From: Comamonas testosteroni ATCC 11996
GTDB taxonomy: Bacteria > Pseudomonadota > Gammaproteobacteria > Burkholderiales > Burkholderiaceae_C
DNA length: 64,000 nucleotides
Direction: 5' to 3'
Assembly (NCBI RefSeq): GCF_000241525.1
Contig: NZ_AHIL01000032.1
Span: 62,001 to 126,000 of the forward strand
Both the position numbers and the translations under genes were made by a program. Each line of letters opens with the position of its first letter. Position 1 is the stretch's first letter. Shown piece by piece: positions 19,471 through 28,324 of this stretch. The notes beneath the pieces were generated by a model. It ran no database searches, was not told where the DNA came from, and was given only the letters and a program-made list of their open reading frames with translations.

Positions 19471-20370
19471 ATGGCTAATACCACACCCATGGAGTTGATC
19501 GATATTGCTAGCCGCTACAAGCACATACAGCCGGTCCCCAGAATGCCGAACTTCGCGGCTTGGATCGAAGGCGTTGACCTCAGGAAGCCTCTGACTGATG
19601 AAGTTAAGGCTGAACTTCGCCAGGCGTTGTTCGACTTTGAGGTCATCTTCTTTAAGCCGCAAACAATCACACCAGAGCAACACATCGCATTGGGACAGGT
19701 ATTTGGACCGATCTCAAACGGCTCCTATTTCGACCGCAACGCGAATGTTCCCGAGATGGAAATGATCGTGTCCGACCGCGACCGACCGCCTGCCATCGAC
19801 AACTGGCATACAGACATCAGCTGGAAACTCAACCCCCCATTGGGAACAGCGATACAGATCACAGTGACTCCTCCAGCAGGAGGAAACACTTGCTGGAGCA
19901 GCACCAGCAAAGCCTATGAATGGCTATCGCCCGGCATGCAACAGTACTTGGAGCGGTTGAGTGCCGTGCACACCTGGGAGCAATCAGGCTTTCGTGAATA
20001 CCTTGGAAAAAAGGGAGATGAAGCGCTCATCGCTGCAATCCAGGCGGGCAAGCCTGTCACACATCCTGTGGTTCGAGTGAATCCTGACTCTGGCCGTAAA
20101 TGCATATTCGTGAATGCCGACTTCACCCGAAACATCATTGGAGTCGACCGCCATGAAGCTCGTGGAGTCCTTCACTTTCTGCTTGGCTGGCTACAGAGAC
20201 CAGAGTTCATGGTGCATCACCAGTGGGAAGCTGGCGGCATTGCGATATGGGATAACCGGAGCACGCAGCACTACGCTGTCGCGGATTATTGGCCCCATCA
20301 CCGGGTAAACCAACGAGTCACCTTCGATACACCGTCTTCATTGATGGGCTCCCAGGCTCAAGCGGCCTGA
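19471..20370 (+). CDS. TauD/TfdA-family Fe(II)/2-oxoglutarate dioxygenase
   Basis: A 299-aa protein started at the ATG at 19471 with GAAAGG about 8 nt upstream; a TTG at 19465 is less likely. The iron triad is visible as His113 and Asp115 in NWHTDISW and His267 in STQHYAVADYWP. Arg278 or Arg282 is the likely 2-oxoglutarate ligand. Enzymes of this family hydroxylate the carbon next to a sulfonate, ether or similar group and so release sulfite or a phenol. As the last gene of the transporter operon it probably processes the imported compound. Taurine, another alkylsulfonate or an alkyl sulfate are the likeliest substrates. Confidence 0.88.
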   Translation: MANTTPMELIDIASRYKHIQPVPRMPNFAAWIEGVDLRKPLTDEVKAELRQALFDFEVIFFKPQTITPEQHIALGQVFGPISNGSYFDRNANVPEMEMIVSDRDRPPAIDNWHTDISWKLNPPLGTAIQITVTPPAGGNTCWSSTSKAYEWLSPGMQQYLERLSAVHTWEQSGFREYLGKKGDEALIAAIQAGKPVTHPVVRVNPDSGRKCIFVNADFTRNIIGVDRHEARGVLHFLLGWLQRPEFMVHHQWEAGGIAIWDNRSTQHYAVADYWPHHRVNQRVTFDTPSSLMGSQAQAA

Positions 20371-20385
20371 ACTAGTCAGCACAGG

Positions 20386-20783
20386 CATCCGAAAAAGTCT
20401 TCCGTGCGCTCGATGCCCTCAGCAATGGCGTCTTGCTAGCTGATGCCCTGCAGGCGTTCCACGGGTACTCCAGTGATTTCCAGCTTAATGCGCGCCGCCT
20501 TCTTCGGCATGAGCAGACAAGGCGTGTATTTGACTCCGGAGGCTTTGTCGCAGCCGTCTTGACGGATTGGGGCGCAATCCTTCGGGCTGGTGGCAATCCC
20601 TGCCTCCAGGCCATCCAGTGAGCAGTGTGCCCCTTCCCTGTCCATGTCTGGCTCAAGTCTTGGAAATTGGAGCTTCTGGCCGCAGTCAGCGCAATGGATG
20701 CGGATCTCGAGGTTGAAGCTAGTGATCGCGCCGCCTAGCTTATCCTCCAGGCGCGCAACACCAACTGATGTCGCGAAGTTCAT
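20386..20783 (-). pseudogene. Phage gene remnant with ASCH-domain tail
   Basis: On the minus strand a frame starting at 20783 (MNFATSVGVARLEDKLGG) carries IHCADCGQKLQFPRLEPDM. It then joins PKKAARIKLEITGVPVERLQ, an in-frame TAG near 20435-20440, and QDAIAEGIERTEDFFGC. The last part matches the conserved core of phage ASCH-domain proteins (ARI-LEV-GV-VERLQ-I ... AIAEGIE). Two phage genes appear to have been fused by a deletion and then inactivated. Confidence 0.6.
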
Positions 20784-20888
20784 GTGAGCACATGTCATGC
20801 GAATCAAGAATAGTGAGACGGGTGTTGCTAATAATGGGGAACCGCCATGTAGGCGGTGGCTCAATGTGGCGTGGTGAGGATTTTTAGT

Positions 20889-21413
20889 ATGAAGATACAA
20901 AAAGAAGACTTGGTAAAATGGGAAACAGATGAGCCGGGTTTAATTGTTGATCCACTCTTTATAAAGAAGAGAATTGCTGATGTAGAAAAGGCGTTGTTGA
21001 TTCGCTTGCCAGATGAGTATTTGGATTTTATTCATCTGGTCGGCGATCAAGCATGTAGCCCACTGGATGAATTAGATAATTTTATAGCAATATATAATAA
21101 AATAACTAGGGTGGCTGTTATGGCTACCTTGTCTTCTACAGATAGAGTTGTGACTGCAACCAAATTATTGCAGGAGTCAGTTTATGATCATCGCTCATTG
21201 CTACCTAATGGATTAATTGCAATTGGTTCAGAATATGATGATGATGGTGATGCATATATTGTTTATGATGTGAGGCATGAATCTCCTACCTACAGGAATT
21301 TATTTCATTGGCGATACTATGTAGACAACTTAATTGTGGGTGATGGATTGGGATTGTTGGCTCTATCATTAAGAGATTTTTTACATAAACCGGCATTGGG
21401 AAGTGAGCTCTGA
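20889..21413 (+). CDS. SMI1/KNR4 (SUKH) family protein
   Basis: A 174-aa protein starting at 20889 with GAGGA about 8 nt upstream. It shows the SUKH pattern: IADVEKALLIRLPDEYLDFIH near residues 35-55, an acidic SEYDDDGDAYIVYDV stretch, and a C-terminal LRDFL. SUKH proteins commonly neutralise polymorphic toxins, and no toxin gene lies next to it. Its base composition is clearly more AT-rich than its neighbours, pointing to recent transfer. Probably an orphan immunity gene. Confidence 0.7.
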   Translation: MKIQKEDLVKWETDEPGLIVDPLFIKKRIADVEKALLIRLPDEYLDFIHLVGDQACSPLDELDNFIAIYNKITRVAVMATLSSTDRVVTATKLLQESVYDHRSLLPNGLIAIGSEYDDDGDAYIVYDVRHESPTYRNLFHWRYYVDNLIVGDGLGLLALSLRDFLHKPALGSEL

Positions 21414-21993
21414 TTTATTGGGCTTTTTTGCATAAATAGGCCCCTGATTCGGATAGCCTCGGGCGATGAGTCATTGTTCGTCATCCAAGCCCCTCTAAAG
21501 CAGCATCAACTGTGCGTAATAGAACGCTGCATTCACGGAACGCGGCTCTTTGATCATCCGTCAATGCCTGAAATGATCGAATACTTATCGCAGTCTTTCA
21601 GGTATTCGCTGAGTGCACCAGCGCCAGAGCCAAGAACATCAACTTGCAAAGGCTGTGTTTTTTGCAGCTGACATTACCAATATTGGTGTCTGTACAGGTT
21701 TTTGATTCGATTCGGCTATTCGTCGCTTCTATCGAATTATTTTCCAACTTCTCTGCATGTTGTGCGCGGCCTTTGCCCGGGCCGGGATGCCATGCCGCTT
21801 TTTCTGCTTTGTCTTGCATATTGGTGGCTTCCAGAATGAGAAAAGCCCGCAGCGGCGGGCTGGTGCAGAGTGGTTGCTCAGTTTGTGGTGATTGGACAGA
21901 ATGCCTGCTATCAACGATAGAAGGGGCCATGTCGGCAGCTACTGCCGCTCCTGAATACTGCTTTCTTTGGATCGACTGGTGGCCGATCTGCAT
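21414..21993. other. Gene-free stretch with terminator hairpin
   Basis: No convincing gene. A hairpin (AGCCCGC-agc-GGCGGGCT type) at about 21844-21862 resembles the terminators found elsewhere in this mosaic region. The stretch ends at the left inverted repeat of the IS481 element. Confidence 0.5.
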
Positions 21994-23017
21994 GTCTAAG
22001 ATGTATGGTCCCAGGAAGTCATGGTGCATTCTTTAGCCTGGAACAGGAGAAAGCACTATGGCAATCCGCCTGCATGGCAGCGCCCGCACGACGCCGCGTA
22101 TCCGCGCAGAACTCCAGCTAGCCACCGGATCCCATCGGTCTTTGGCCAAGCTCTATGGCCTCAACCCCAAGACCGTGGCCAAGTGGCGTGCGCGCACATC
22201 TGTTCTCGATGAGCCCATGGGTCCTCGGGACAGAGCAAGCCAGCATCTTTCTCAAGAGCAAGAACACCTGGCAATTGCATTACGCAAGCAAGGGCATCTG
22301 TCGCTGGACGATCTCATGGGGCAGCTCCTGGAGACGGCACCCAAGCTCAGCCGCAGCGCCTTGCATCGATGCCTGCAGCGTCACGGAATCAGTCGACAGC
22401 CAGCAATGCAGGTGCCGCGAAGGCACGGAAAGTTTGAAGAAACGACGCTGGGCTTCGTGCACATCGACAGTGCCGAAATGAAGATCTCCAGCGGCAGACA
22501 GCACATGTTTGTTGCCATAGACCGCGTCACAAAGTTCACGCATGTTGCGTTCTTTGACAGGGCCACGAAAGCCAACGCAGCGCAGTTCCTTCGGCAGGTG
22601 CTCGTGGTCTTCCCGTACCGCATACATACGACGGACAACGGCATGGCCTTCACAGGGCAAGAACGCTTCAGAGGCGGCGTCACCGACACATGCATCGGTC
22701 ACATCTTCGAGCGCATCTGCAAGTTCAATGGAATCGAGAAACGACATACCAAGCCGTACCACCCTTGGACTAACGGCATGGTCGAGCGCATGAACCGGAC
22801 CATCAAGGAATCCACGATCAAAGCGTATGAGTACGAGGGCCTGGAGCAGCTACGGGAGCATGTCCAGGCATTTGTTCAAAGCTACAACTTCGGCAAGCAC
22901 TTGAAAGCGCTCAGGTGGAAGACACCATTCCGTGCGATGTGCGAGGCGTGGGAAAAAGATCCAAGTCGCTTTAGACTGCATCCGCACCATCTCACTGTGG
23001 GACTGAACATCTAAGAC
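21994..23017 (+). mobile_element. IS481-family insertion sequence
   Basis: About 1.02 kb bounded by imperfect inverted repeats. The left end reads GTCTAAGATGTATGGTCCCA; the right end, read inward, is GTCTTAGATGTTCAGTCCCA. The single transposase gene nearly fills the element and its stop lies inside the right repeat. No obvious target duplication is visible, so one flank may have been rearranged. Confidence 0.8.
22058..23014 (+). CDS. IS481-family transposase
   Basis: A 318-aa DDE transposase. An N-terminal helix-turn-helix (SLAKLYGLNPKTVAKWRAR, residues about 28-47) is followed by an RNase H-like core with LGFVHIDSAEMK (first Asp), a TTDNGMAFT block (second Asp) and HPWTNGMVERMNRTIKE (Glu). 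The frame is intact, with all three catalytic residues in recognisable motifs, so the element may be active. Confidence 0.92.
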   Translation: MAIRLHGSARTTPRIRAELQLATGSHRSLAKLYGLNPKTVAKWRARTSVLDEPMGPRDRASQHLSQEQEHLAIALRKQGHLSLDDLMGQLLETAPKLSRSALHRCLQRHGISRQPAMQVPRRHGKFEETTLGFVHIDSAEMKISSGRQHMFVAIDRVTKFTHVAFFDRATKANAAQFLRQVLVVFPYRIHTTDNGMAFTGQERFRGGVTDTCIGHIFERICKFNGIEKRHTKPYHPWTNGMVERMNRTIKESTIKAYEYEGLEQLREHVQAFVQSYNFGKHLKALRWKTPFRAMCEAWEKDPSRFRLHPHHLTVGLNI

Positions 23018-23174
23018 GGAGTGAATTTCCTTGGCGTCTGCCGTGGGAACCGTGCTCCAGCACCTGTAGATCGCTTTGACGCCGTTGCCCGAAGGGGGAA
23101 ACAGGCTTCATATTCTTTCCAGCGGATAGCTTTCGGTGACCGCTGAAATCCAGTGTTAGCAACAGGGTACTCTC

Positions 23175-23630
23175 ATGAGCAAAGCAAACTCCGCACAGTC
23201 CGTTCGTATACGAATACTGGTGGTGAATACTCCGCCTGATGTTCGGTTTGCAGTGCAATGCGGTAGATCGGACTTGCTCGATCCAATGGATGGTCGGCAC
23301 GAGCCTCTTCGGTTCGAGTTTTCGCTTCGTCTGGGTTTGCCCCTCTCGACGGGCGCAGTCAACTTCTTGGGGGAGTTCGCGCAGGGCCCGTCTTCTGACC
23401 GCTTCGTCTATCTCAATTCCGGCACCCTTGCGGGCCAGCCTGGCTCGCCCTGGACACGTCGTGCCAAGCTGAAGCTTGCGTCTATTCCCCCGACAGTCCT
23501 TGACACTGCTCTCTCCTCTGGAGGTGTCATTCAGGCCTGCGTTCAGGGGACGATGGGAGATGGCGGTCCGGTCTGTGCATCGTTGAAACCGCAGGCCGTC
23601 GTCTGGGGCGTTGTGCACGATGTTGCTTAA
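23175..23630 (+). CDS. DUF5990-family protein
   Basis: A 151-aa cytoplasmic protein. It begins with VRIRILVVNTPPDVRFAVQ, has FLGEFAQGPSSDRFVYLNSG in the middle and a WTRRAKLKL segment, the pattern I associate with DUF5990. No catalytic motif or membrane segment is visible and the function is unknown. It stands alone between the IS481 element and a terminator-like hairpin at 23677-23700, as a small cargo gene. Confidence 0.65.
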   Translation: MSKANSAQSVRIRILVVNTPPDVRFAVQCGRSDLLDPMDGRHEPLRFEFSLRLGLPLSTGAVNFLGEFAQGPSSDRFVYLNSGTLAGQPGSPWTRRAKLKLASIPPTVLDTALSSGGVIQACVQGTMGDGGPVCASLKPQAVVWGVVHDVA

Positions 23631-23930
23631 CCTTCGGAATCAATCTGTACGTGCATGTTCTCTCCCTGAGTGAGAGAAGCCCGCTCAGCGGTGGGCCTCG
23701 GTTGAAATGGTGAGGTGCTCTGCGGTGGTTAGACCAGTCACTGGGGAGTCTGCGATGGCTTTCTGTTAATCCCTCTGAGGCTTCTTTTAAAGGTATTTCG
23801 TGGCCACTTTGCCCGATCCGCTGCGCGCTCCTGGGTTGTGAGCTGCTGGCTGACATCGACCGACTCATGGGCTACCTGCAACGCATGCCAGAGAATACGC
23901 AGCGCAGGGGCGGGTGGAGGAAGAATCGCG
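23631..23930. other. Gene-free stretch with hairpin
   Basis: Holds an imperfect hairpin (AGCCCGCtcaGCGGtGGGCC) at about 23678-23697 after the DUF5990 gene. Nothing else recognised before the NHL pseudogene. Confidence 0.45.
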
Positions 23931-25019
23931 ATGCGCAAGTGGTCAGTGATGTTGAGCTTGGTGTTTGGGCTGGTCGCTGTAGGCTGGGCTCTATGGCGGA
24001 CTGGCGGCGGCGACGCGCGCGGCGAGTTCGATGCGCAGGCAGCTCACTCAACCATACAGATTCGTGCCTTGGAGGTGTTAAACGACAAAGTCAGCCCATC
24101 TCAGGCTTTGCCATATGCCCAAGGGTGGCTGTGGGTGCTGCAGCAGTACGGCGGCGATCGGGTATCGCGGCGCGAGCTGGACGGCAGCTGGGTTACTGTA
24201 GTCGGCGCGGGTGTGCGTGAGAGTGATGGAGGCCAAGCATCTCGATGCGAATGTTCAATCGCCCGACGGCATCGCCTTTGCACCTGACGACACTCTGTAT
24301 GTGGCTGACACAGGCAATCACGTTATCCGTGCAGTGGACTTGGCGGCCGGACGCACTCGCCGCGTAGCTGGTGATGGTAGAGAAGGCAAAACCCAGTCGC
24401 TGGCCAAGCCGGAGTCGTTGCTACGTACGCCAGATGGTGCCTTATGGTTCATTGCTGGCTTGCACCGCTCAAGCAAGGTCTATCGTCTGGAACCCGGAAC
24501 CGGGCAGCTTGATGTGGCTTACGACCCAAGGAGGCAAGCTCTCAATGGGGTGGCAATGAAGGGGGCGGCTACATGGCAGACCTGGCCGCAGATGAACAAG
24601 GGCGTATCTACGTTGCTGACAACGCGAATATGCGCCTGCTTCGTCTGGATGCGTGGAATGGCCCGCCTGCCAATCCACGCACGCCTGCGGCAGCTGTGCT
24701 GGCCGGCAATGGCACATTGGGCGTTCTGCAAACTGACCGCCCATCCACAAACAGCTCGCTCGGATATATCACCAGCTTGGCGTTGGGCCCGGAAAGCCAA
24801 GTCTATGTGTACGAGGCCGCTGTTGAGAGGCACTTGGCCAGGCTTGACGCCGGTACGGGCCGCTTTGTGACCGTGTTACCACCCGAGACCTGGGTTAGGC
24901 AGCCTGAGCAAGCGCCTATGCGCTTGCATCTGCGGCAGGCGCGTCTGCGCGTGGGTAACGAAGGAGTGCTGTATCTTGCAGATCGCCTGAACCACCGAGT
25001 GCCATTGTTGACACCGTGA
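23931..25019 (+). pseudogene. NHL-repeat (beta-propeller) protein pseudogene
   Basis: Starts with an N-terminal membrane anchor or signal (MRKWSVMLSLVFGLVAVGWA) after GGAGG at about 23915. The frame then shifts near 24225 and again near 24565. The pieces contain NHL blades such as PDGIAFAPDDTLYVADTGNH and DEQGRIYVADNANMRLLRLD. A full gene would encode roughly 350 aa of exported or membrane-tethered propeller. At least two frameshifts make it nonfunctional unless they are sequencing errors. Confidence 0.75.
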
Positions 25020-25318
25020 ATGAGCGCAGGAACACGATCCTGAAGGATCCAGGGACCGCGTGTAATACAGCGTAGCCAGTCACAGCTAGCGTCATAGCCG
25101 GCGTATGTGGCCCAGCACCCGCAGATCGCGTTGCTAGCTTTCGGTCATACGGTAAATGATCATGCTCTTGAACATCGGGACTCCATAAGTGAAGAACCCG
25201 CTGAGTGCGGGTTCGGTGGTTTTCTTGCTGCACTGCAATATTTCGGGATGCAGGCAGGCACAAAATTGACTTCGGATAACAAATTTGGTTATCGGAAATG
25301 CTGTTTGTGTGTCATGTC

Positions 25319-25750
25319 ATGAAAACAAAAGCCATTGCGTTCCTACTGGCGTCCATCTGTTTTGCCACCCTGTCTGACAAAGCGAGTGCGAAAGACACCA
25401 GCTCAATTGCCAAAGATGTGCAGAAGGCTGCTGCCGATACGTTGCAGGTCTATAAGAAGGACGGCATATCAGGCTTGACCGGGGCCGTCTCCGACTGCTG
25501 GAGAGAGCCTCGTGACTTCTGTCTCTATCTGGACTTCGCGTCACATCGCCTTGCGGTCAACGCAACGTACACAGGAATTACGCTGGACGAATATTTCTAC
25601 ACTTCTTCCGTTTCTCAGCGAGGGCGCACTTGGCTCGCTCCAAACGGTCGTGGACAACTGGCGAATGACCAGTATTTGTATGCAGTCGATCAAGTGATGA
25701 ACCGCACATTGGTCGCGCATCGGGACAAGATGTTCAAAGGCAGTCCCTGA
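25319..25750 (+). CDS. Small secreted protein, unknown function (copy 1)
   Basis: A 143-aa protein from the ATG at 25319 with a clear signal peptide (MKTKAIAFLLASICFATLSD, cleaved near ASA/KD). The mature part is about 120 residues with two cysteines (SDCWREP and RDFCLYL) that may form a disulfide. Its C-terminus (ANDQYLYAVDQVMNRTL ... RDKM) is nearly repeated at 33427-33519, where only the tail survives. A convergent small secreted gene follows both copies. Family not recognised. Confidence 0.65.
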   Translation: MKTKAIAFLLASICFATLSDKASAKDTSSIAKDVQKAAADTLQVYKKDGISGLTGAVSDCWREPRDFCLYLDFASHRLAVNATYTGITLDEYFYTSSVSQRGRTWLAPNGRGQLANDQYLYAVDQVMNRTLVAHRDKMFKGSP

Positions 25751-25764
25751 TCCCTTGCTGCCTG

Positions 25765-25958
25765 TCAAAGCCTTTCCTTGAGGCAATGTAAGGGCTTGTC
25801 ATCCAAGCACCCATGCTTACATGTCCGTGCAGGCGAGCCCATCGCGCAGTGTCTTTACGGGAAGATGGCTCATCAGCCTGTGCTGGAGTGCCTGCCAGCC
25901 AGGCCAGTACCGTGCAGATGCCAACGATCAGGGTCAGGCGTTCGACAATCGTTTTCAT
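25765..25958 (-). pseudogene. Small secreted protein pseudogene, paralogue of 33526-33723
   Basis: Starts at 25958 with a signal peptide (MKTIVERLTLIVGICTVLAW ... AQADEP). In other frames it continues as TLRDGLACTDM and DDKPLHCLKER. These match the intact paralogue at 33526-33723 (SLRDEFACPGM and DEKTVQCLKER), so about two indels have broken this copy. It is convergent with the secreted gene at 25319, in the same arrangement as the second copy. Confidence 0.75.
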
Positions 25959-26440
25959 GCTTTCCTTCGAGGCGCCTAACTAGATAGAAGGCGCGAGCAG
26001 TTTTCAGAATTGAGGTGAGCGCACTCACATGGGTCATGCATCGGGCGTGAGGGCCGTCGACTAGGCAGAAGAGGCCGAAGCCGGTGAGGGCCCATTGCGC
26101 AGCGATCAGCAGTTTTGTCGCCAGGGTGTGTTGGGTGATGAATGCATGGAATCTGTGGGTAAAGAAAAAGCCCGCGAGCACTTGCTGCGGGCTTGAACAA
26201 GGAGCCGGTGCCCTTTCGGGCATGCCTGGGAATGGTCAGAAAGGGAGGGGGAGGGGATCCCGGGCCCGGCGTAACAGGTAGATGGCGTCGAATTCTGCAT
26301 GGTGGAGCTTGGGCCATCAAGTCGCGTTTCGCCTACACCAAAGGGGGAGCTCCATCTGGTGCGACCACTGTCACCACGGTGCGGAAGCCGCGCCGTGCTC
26401 CTAATCGACGGCAGCCCAGGCAAGATCCTGATTGAGTAGT
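25959..26440. other. Phage debris without intact gene
   Basis: On the minus strand near 26035-26105 there is a short degraded piece, FGLFCLVDGPHARC, similar to other nuclease-like stubs in this window. A terminator hairpin lies at 26168-26194. The rest (26200-26440) has coding-like composition but no frame I can defend. Confidence 0.45.
26168..26194. terminator. Terminator hairpin
   Basis: AAGCCCGC pairs with GCGGGCTT across an 11-nt loop. An A-rich run on one side serves as the T-tract for the minus strand. It is nearly identical in stem to the hairpin at 30854-30880. Confidence 0.6.
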
Positions 26441-26500
26441 CCCCGTTTAGCCTTGCGGGGGAGGGCGCATGCATACAGCATGCTGGTTAGCTGCTTATAT
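26441..26500 (+). repeat. Structured repeat, copy 1 (left of SPFH cassette)
   Basis: About 60 bp, with a CCCCG ... CGGGG hairpin followed by GCATGC ... GCATGCTGG. A second copy with the same order of elements and orientation lies at 27866-27928. Identity is roughly 70-75% by eye. Confidence 0.55.
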
Positions 26501-26543
26501 TTTTCATTTCCAAGTTGGGAACCTATCCTCGATCGGCGGAAAA

Positions 26544-26569
26544 AAAAGCGCCTCATGCGAGGCGCTTTT
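26544..26569 (-). terminator. Terminator of the SPFH gene pair
   Basis: A perfect 11-bp stem, AAAAGCGCCTC paired with GAGGCGCTTTT, lies 19 bp beyond the stop of the 98-aa gene, with an A-run giving a T-tract on the minus strand. Confidence 0.8.
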
Positions 26570-26587
26570 GCTGAGCCAGCAATAGGA

Positions 26588-26884
26588 TCAGTGCTGCTGC
26601 TTGAAATCCAAGCCCTTCTTTACCGCATCTCGCATGCGCTGGTCCCGATCGTCGCCAGAAACAGGCTTGCTGAGGCGGTCTTCAATTTTTGCCTCGGACT
26701 CAGGGAATGAAGGAAGCTCCGAGCGAGTTGCAGTACCTTTGGGCAGGTATGCAGGCTGTGCCTGGAAGTACACAAACAAGGTCACTACCGTTGCCAGAAG
26801 GATCCAAACCTTCTTCAGTCTCCAGCTCAAGCCAAGACCTATTGCCGCGATCACGAAAGGCAGAAGGTTAAAGAGCAGGGTCAT
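26588..26884 (-). CDS. Small membrane protein coupled to SPFH lipoprotein
   Basis: A 98-aa protein with two closely spaced hydrophobic segments (LLFNLLPFVIAAIGLGLSW and VWILLATVVTLFVYFQ) and a charged C-terminal tail ending in GLDFKQQH. Its ATG overlaps the stop of the SPFH gene by 4 nt (ATGA), so the two products are made together. It may be the membrane partner of the SPFH lipoprotein. Family not recognised. Confidence 0.7.
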   Translation of the reverse strand: MTLLFNLLPFVIAAIGLGLSWRLKKVWILLATVVTLFVYFQAQPAYLPKGTATRSELPSFPESEAKIEDRLSKPVSGDDRDQRMRDAVKKGLDFKQQH

Positions 26885-27768
26885 TTGCCAATGCTCACCA
26901 TGGGAACCGCATCACCCAATGTTGTAGTGGGTAATTGACCATTCCATTTTTCGATCCAGGCACGATCATTTTCCAGCTTGCGCAATTGAAGAACGCGACT
27001 GTCTACGGATTGGGCCAGCACCGATTGAGACATGGCTTCCGTTTCCGCCTTTTCCTTGTCAATCGCTCGCTGCAGGCGGGCTTCTTGCAGTTCACGTTCT
27101 AACTGCGCCTTGGAAATCGCCAACTGAGCCTCTTCTTTTTGGATCGCTTCGCGGCGCTCTGCGGCTGACTCCTGAGCATCGGTGATGATTTTTGGGTACT
27201 TCAGATTGGTAATGCCCACAAAGCGAACAGAGAATGGGGTCAACGACTCAATGGCCTTGCCAAGTTGTACCCGCAAATCTGAGTTGATCTTTTCATTACT
27301 CGAAGCAATTTCACTGATGGAGAGCTTGCTCAGGTATTCGCGTACCTCGGCTTGAATGATTTGGCTGGCATATGTGCGATACACCTGCTCGTTTGCAATG
27401 GTGGAAATATCTCCCGCCACCTCTGTTGGCGCTACAGCATTGAACAGCTCAGCCGTTTTCTTTGGATTAATGCTTAAAGTTGCACGGATGGTGACTTCCA
27501 GATTCAGCTTATCTTCAGGTATGAAGATGTTCATGCTCTCCTGATAGGCCTTGTCTGATACATCCAGCAAAACCAAGCGATCACAGTATGCCCAGCACTG
27601 ACCCAAGCGAAATTTGGAGGTGGGGATCAAGCTTTCCTGATAGCCATCTTTGGTCATGATCTTGCCAACATGTGCAGGCGGAACCTCCACTTTTTGACCG
27701 CATGCTCCTAATACAAAGGCAGCAGCTACCGCTGCCAAACTGGTCTTTTGCTTCTTCAGTAATTTCAA
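26881..27768 (-). CDS. SPFH/prohibitin-domain lipoprotein
   Basis: A 295-aa protein with a lipoprotein signal (VLGAC, lipidated Cys at residue 23). The SPFH/band-7-like domain runs from about residue 30 to 190, and a long charged coiled coil follows (about 195-255, rich in E, R, K and Q: ERREAIQKEEAQLAISKAQL). SPFH proteins assemble into membrane rings or scaffolds. Being a lipoprotein, it would face the periplasm, which is unusual for the family but known in phage and phage-derived members. It is coupled to the downstream membrane gene and flanked by short repeats. Confidence 0.8.
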   Translation of the reverse strand: MKLLKKQKTSLAAVAAAFVLGACGQKVEVPPAHVGKIMTKDGYQESLIPTSKFRLGQCWAYCDRLVLLDVSDKAYQESMNIFIPEDKLNLEVTIRATLSINPKKTAELFNAVAPTEVAGDISTIANEQVYRTYASQIIQAEVREYLSKLSISEIASSNEKINSDLRVQLGKAIESLTPFSVRFVGITNLKYPKIITDAQESAAERREAIQKEEAQLAISKAQLERELQEARLQRAIDKEKAETEAMSQSVLAQSVDSRVLQLRKLENDRAWIEKWNGQLPTTTLGDAVPMVSIGK

Positions 27769-27865
27769 ATCGAGCCGCCTCCTTCGCAGCTATAAAGGTG
27801 AGATTGAAACAAACTGCAGCGCTGTATGCAAGGTTCTATTTTGAAACCCCGGATGTGTCCAAATG

Positions 27866-27928
27866 GCCCGCTTGGCCCTGCGGGGAAAGGCATGCGCATG
27901 CCGCATGCTGGCTAAAAGCTCGAATTTC
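27866..27928 (+). repeat. Structured repeat, copy 2 (right of SPFH cassette)
   Basis: Matches the element at 26441-26500 in order and orientation: CCCG ... CGGGG stem, then GCATGC motifs and CTGGCTA. It lies about 100 bp upstream of the SPFH start. Confidence 0.55.
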
Positions 27929-27943
27929 AAAATCTCCGGGCAC

Positions 27944-27969
27944 AAAAAAAGGCCACCTCAAGGGTGGCT
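27944..27969 (-). terminator. Terminator of the 59-aa gene
   Basis: The GGCCACC / GGTGGCT hairpin is bordered by seven A residues, giving a T7 tract on the minus strand downstream of the gene ending at 28003. Confidence 0.75.
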
Positions 27970-28002
27970 GGTAAAAGAAAAACCGCTCAGGTCGGGCATG
28001 GG

Positions 28003-28182
28003 TTAATCGATGAAGCCGAGGTCGCGCAGCGCTTCCGTCTCCTGGGTGTACTCGGCATCCTCGATCAGCAGCACACCGTCAGGCCCATACACATTGCGCT
28101 GGGGCGCGCCTATGGCTTGCTCTATGCGTTCGACTTTGTAGCCGTGCCGCTCCCATATCTCGGTGGTGTTGATGCGTGTCAT
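28003..28182 (-). CDS. Small phage-like protein (59 aa)
   Basis: A 59-aa soluble protein (MTRINTTEIWERHGYKVERI at the N-terminus, ending ALRDLGFID), followed directly by its own terminator. The acidic composition, size and solitary setting resemble small accessory genes of phages. No family recognised. Confidence 0.55.
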   Translation of the reverse strand: MTRINTTEIWERHGYKVERIEQAIGAPQRNVYGPDGVLLIEDAEYTQETEALRDLGFID

Positions 28183-28324
28183 GGACTCACTTTACTCAAA
28201 CTGAAGCCCTGCAAGCAAGGCTTTGGTTTTAACAACTGCTGCCACTCAGACTGGCGCAGAGGCGACTTTCGGATGCCTGTGAATGCTTGACACTGATCGC
28301 TGCACTTGATGAAAGCCACATCGT

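Noticed and set aside
20590-22040. Several 60-140 codon frames around the SUKH gene and IS481
   Set aside because: They overlap better-supported genes or inverted repeats and lack starts and coding bias.
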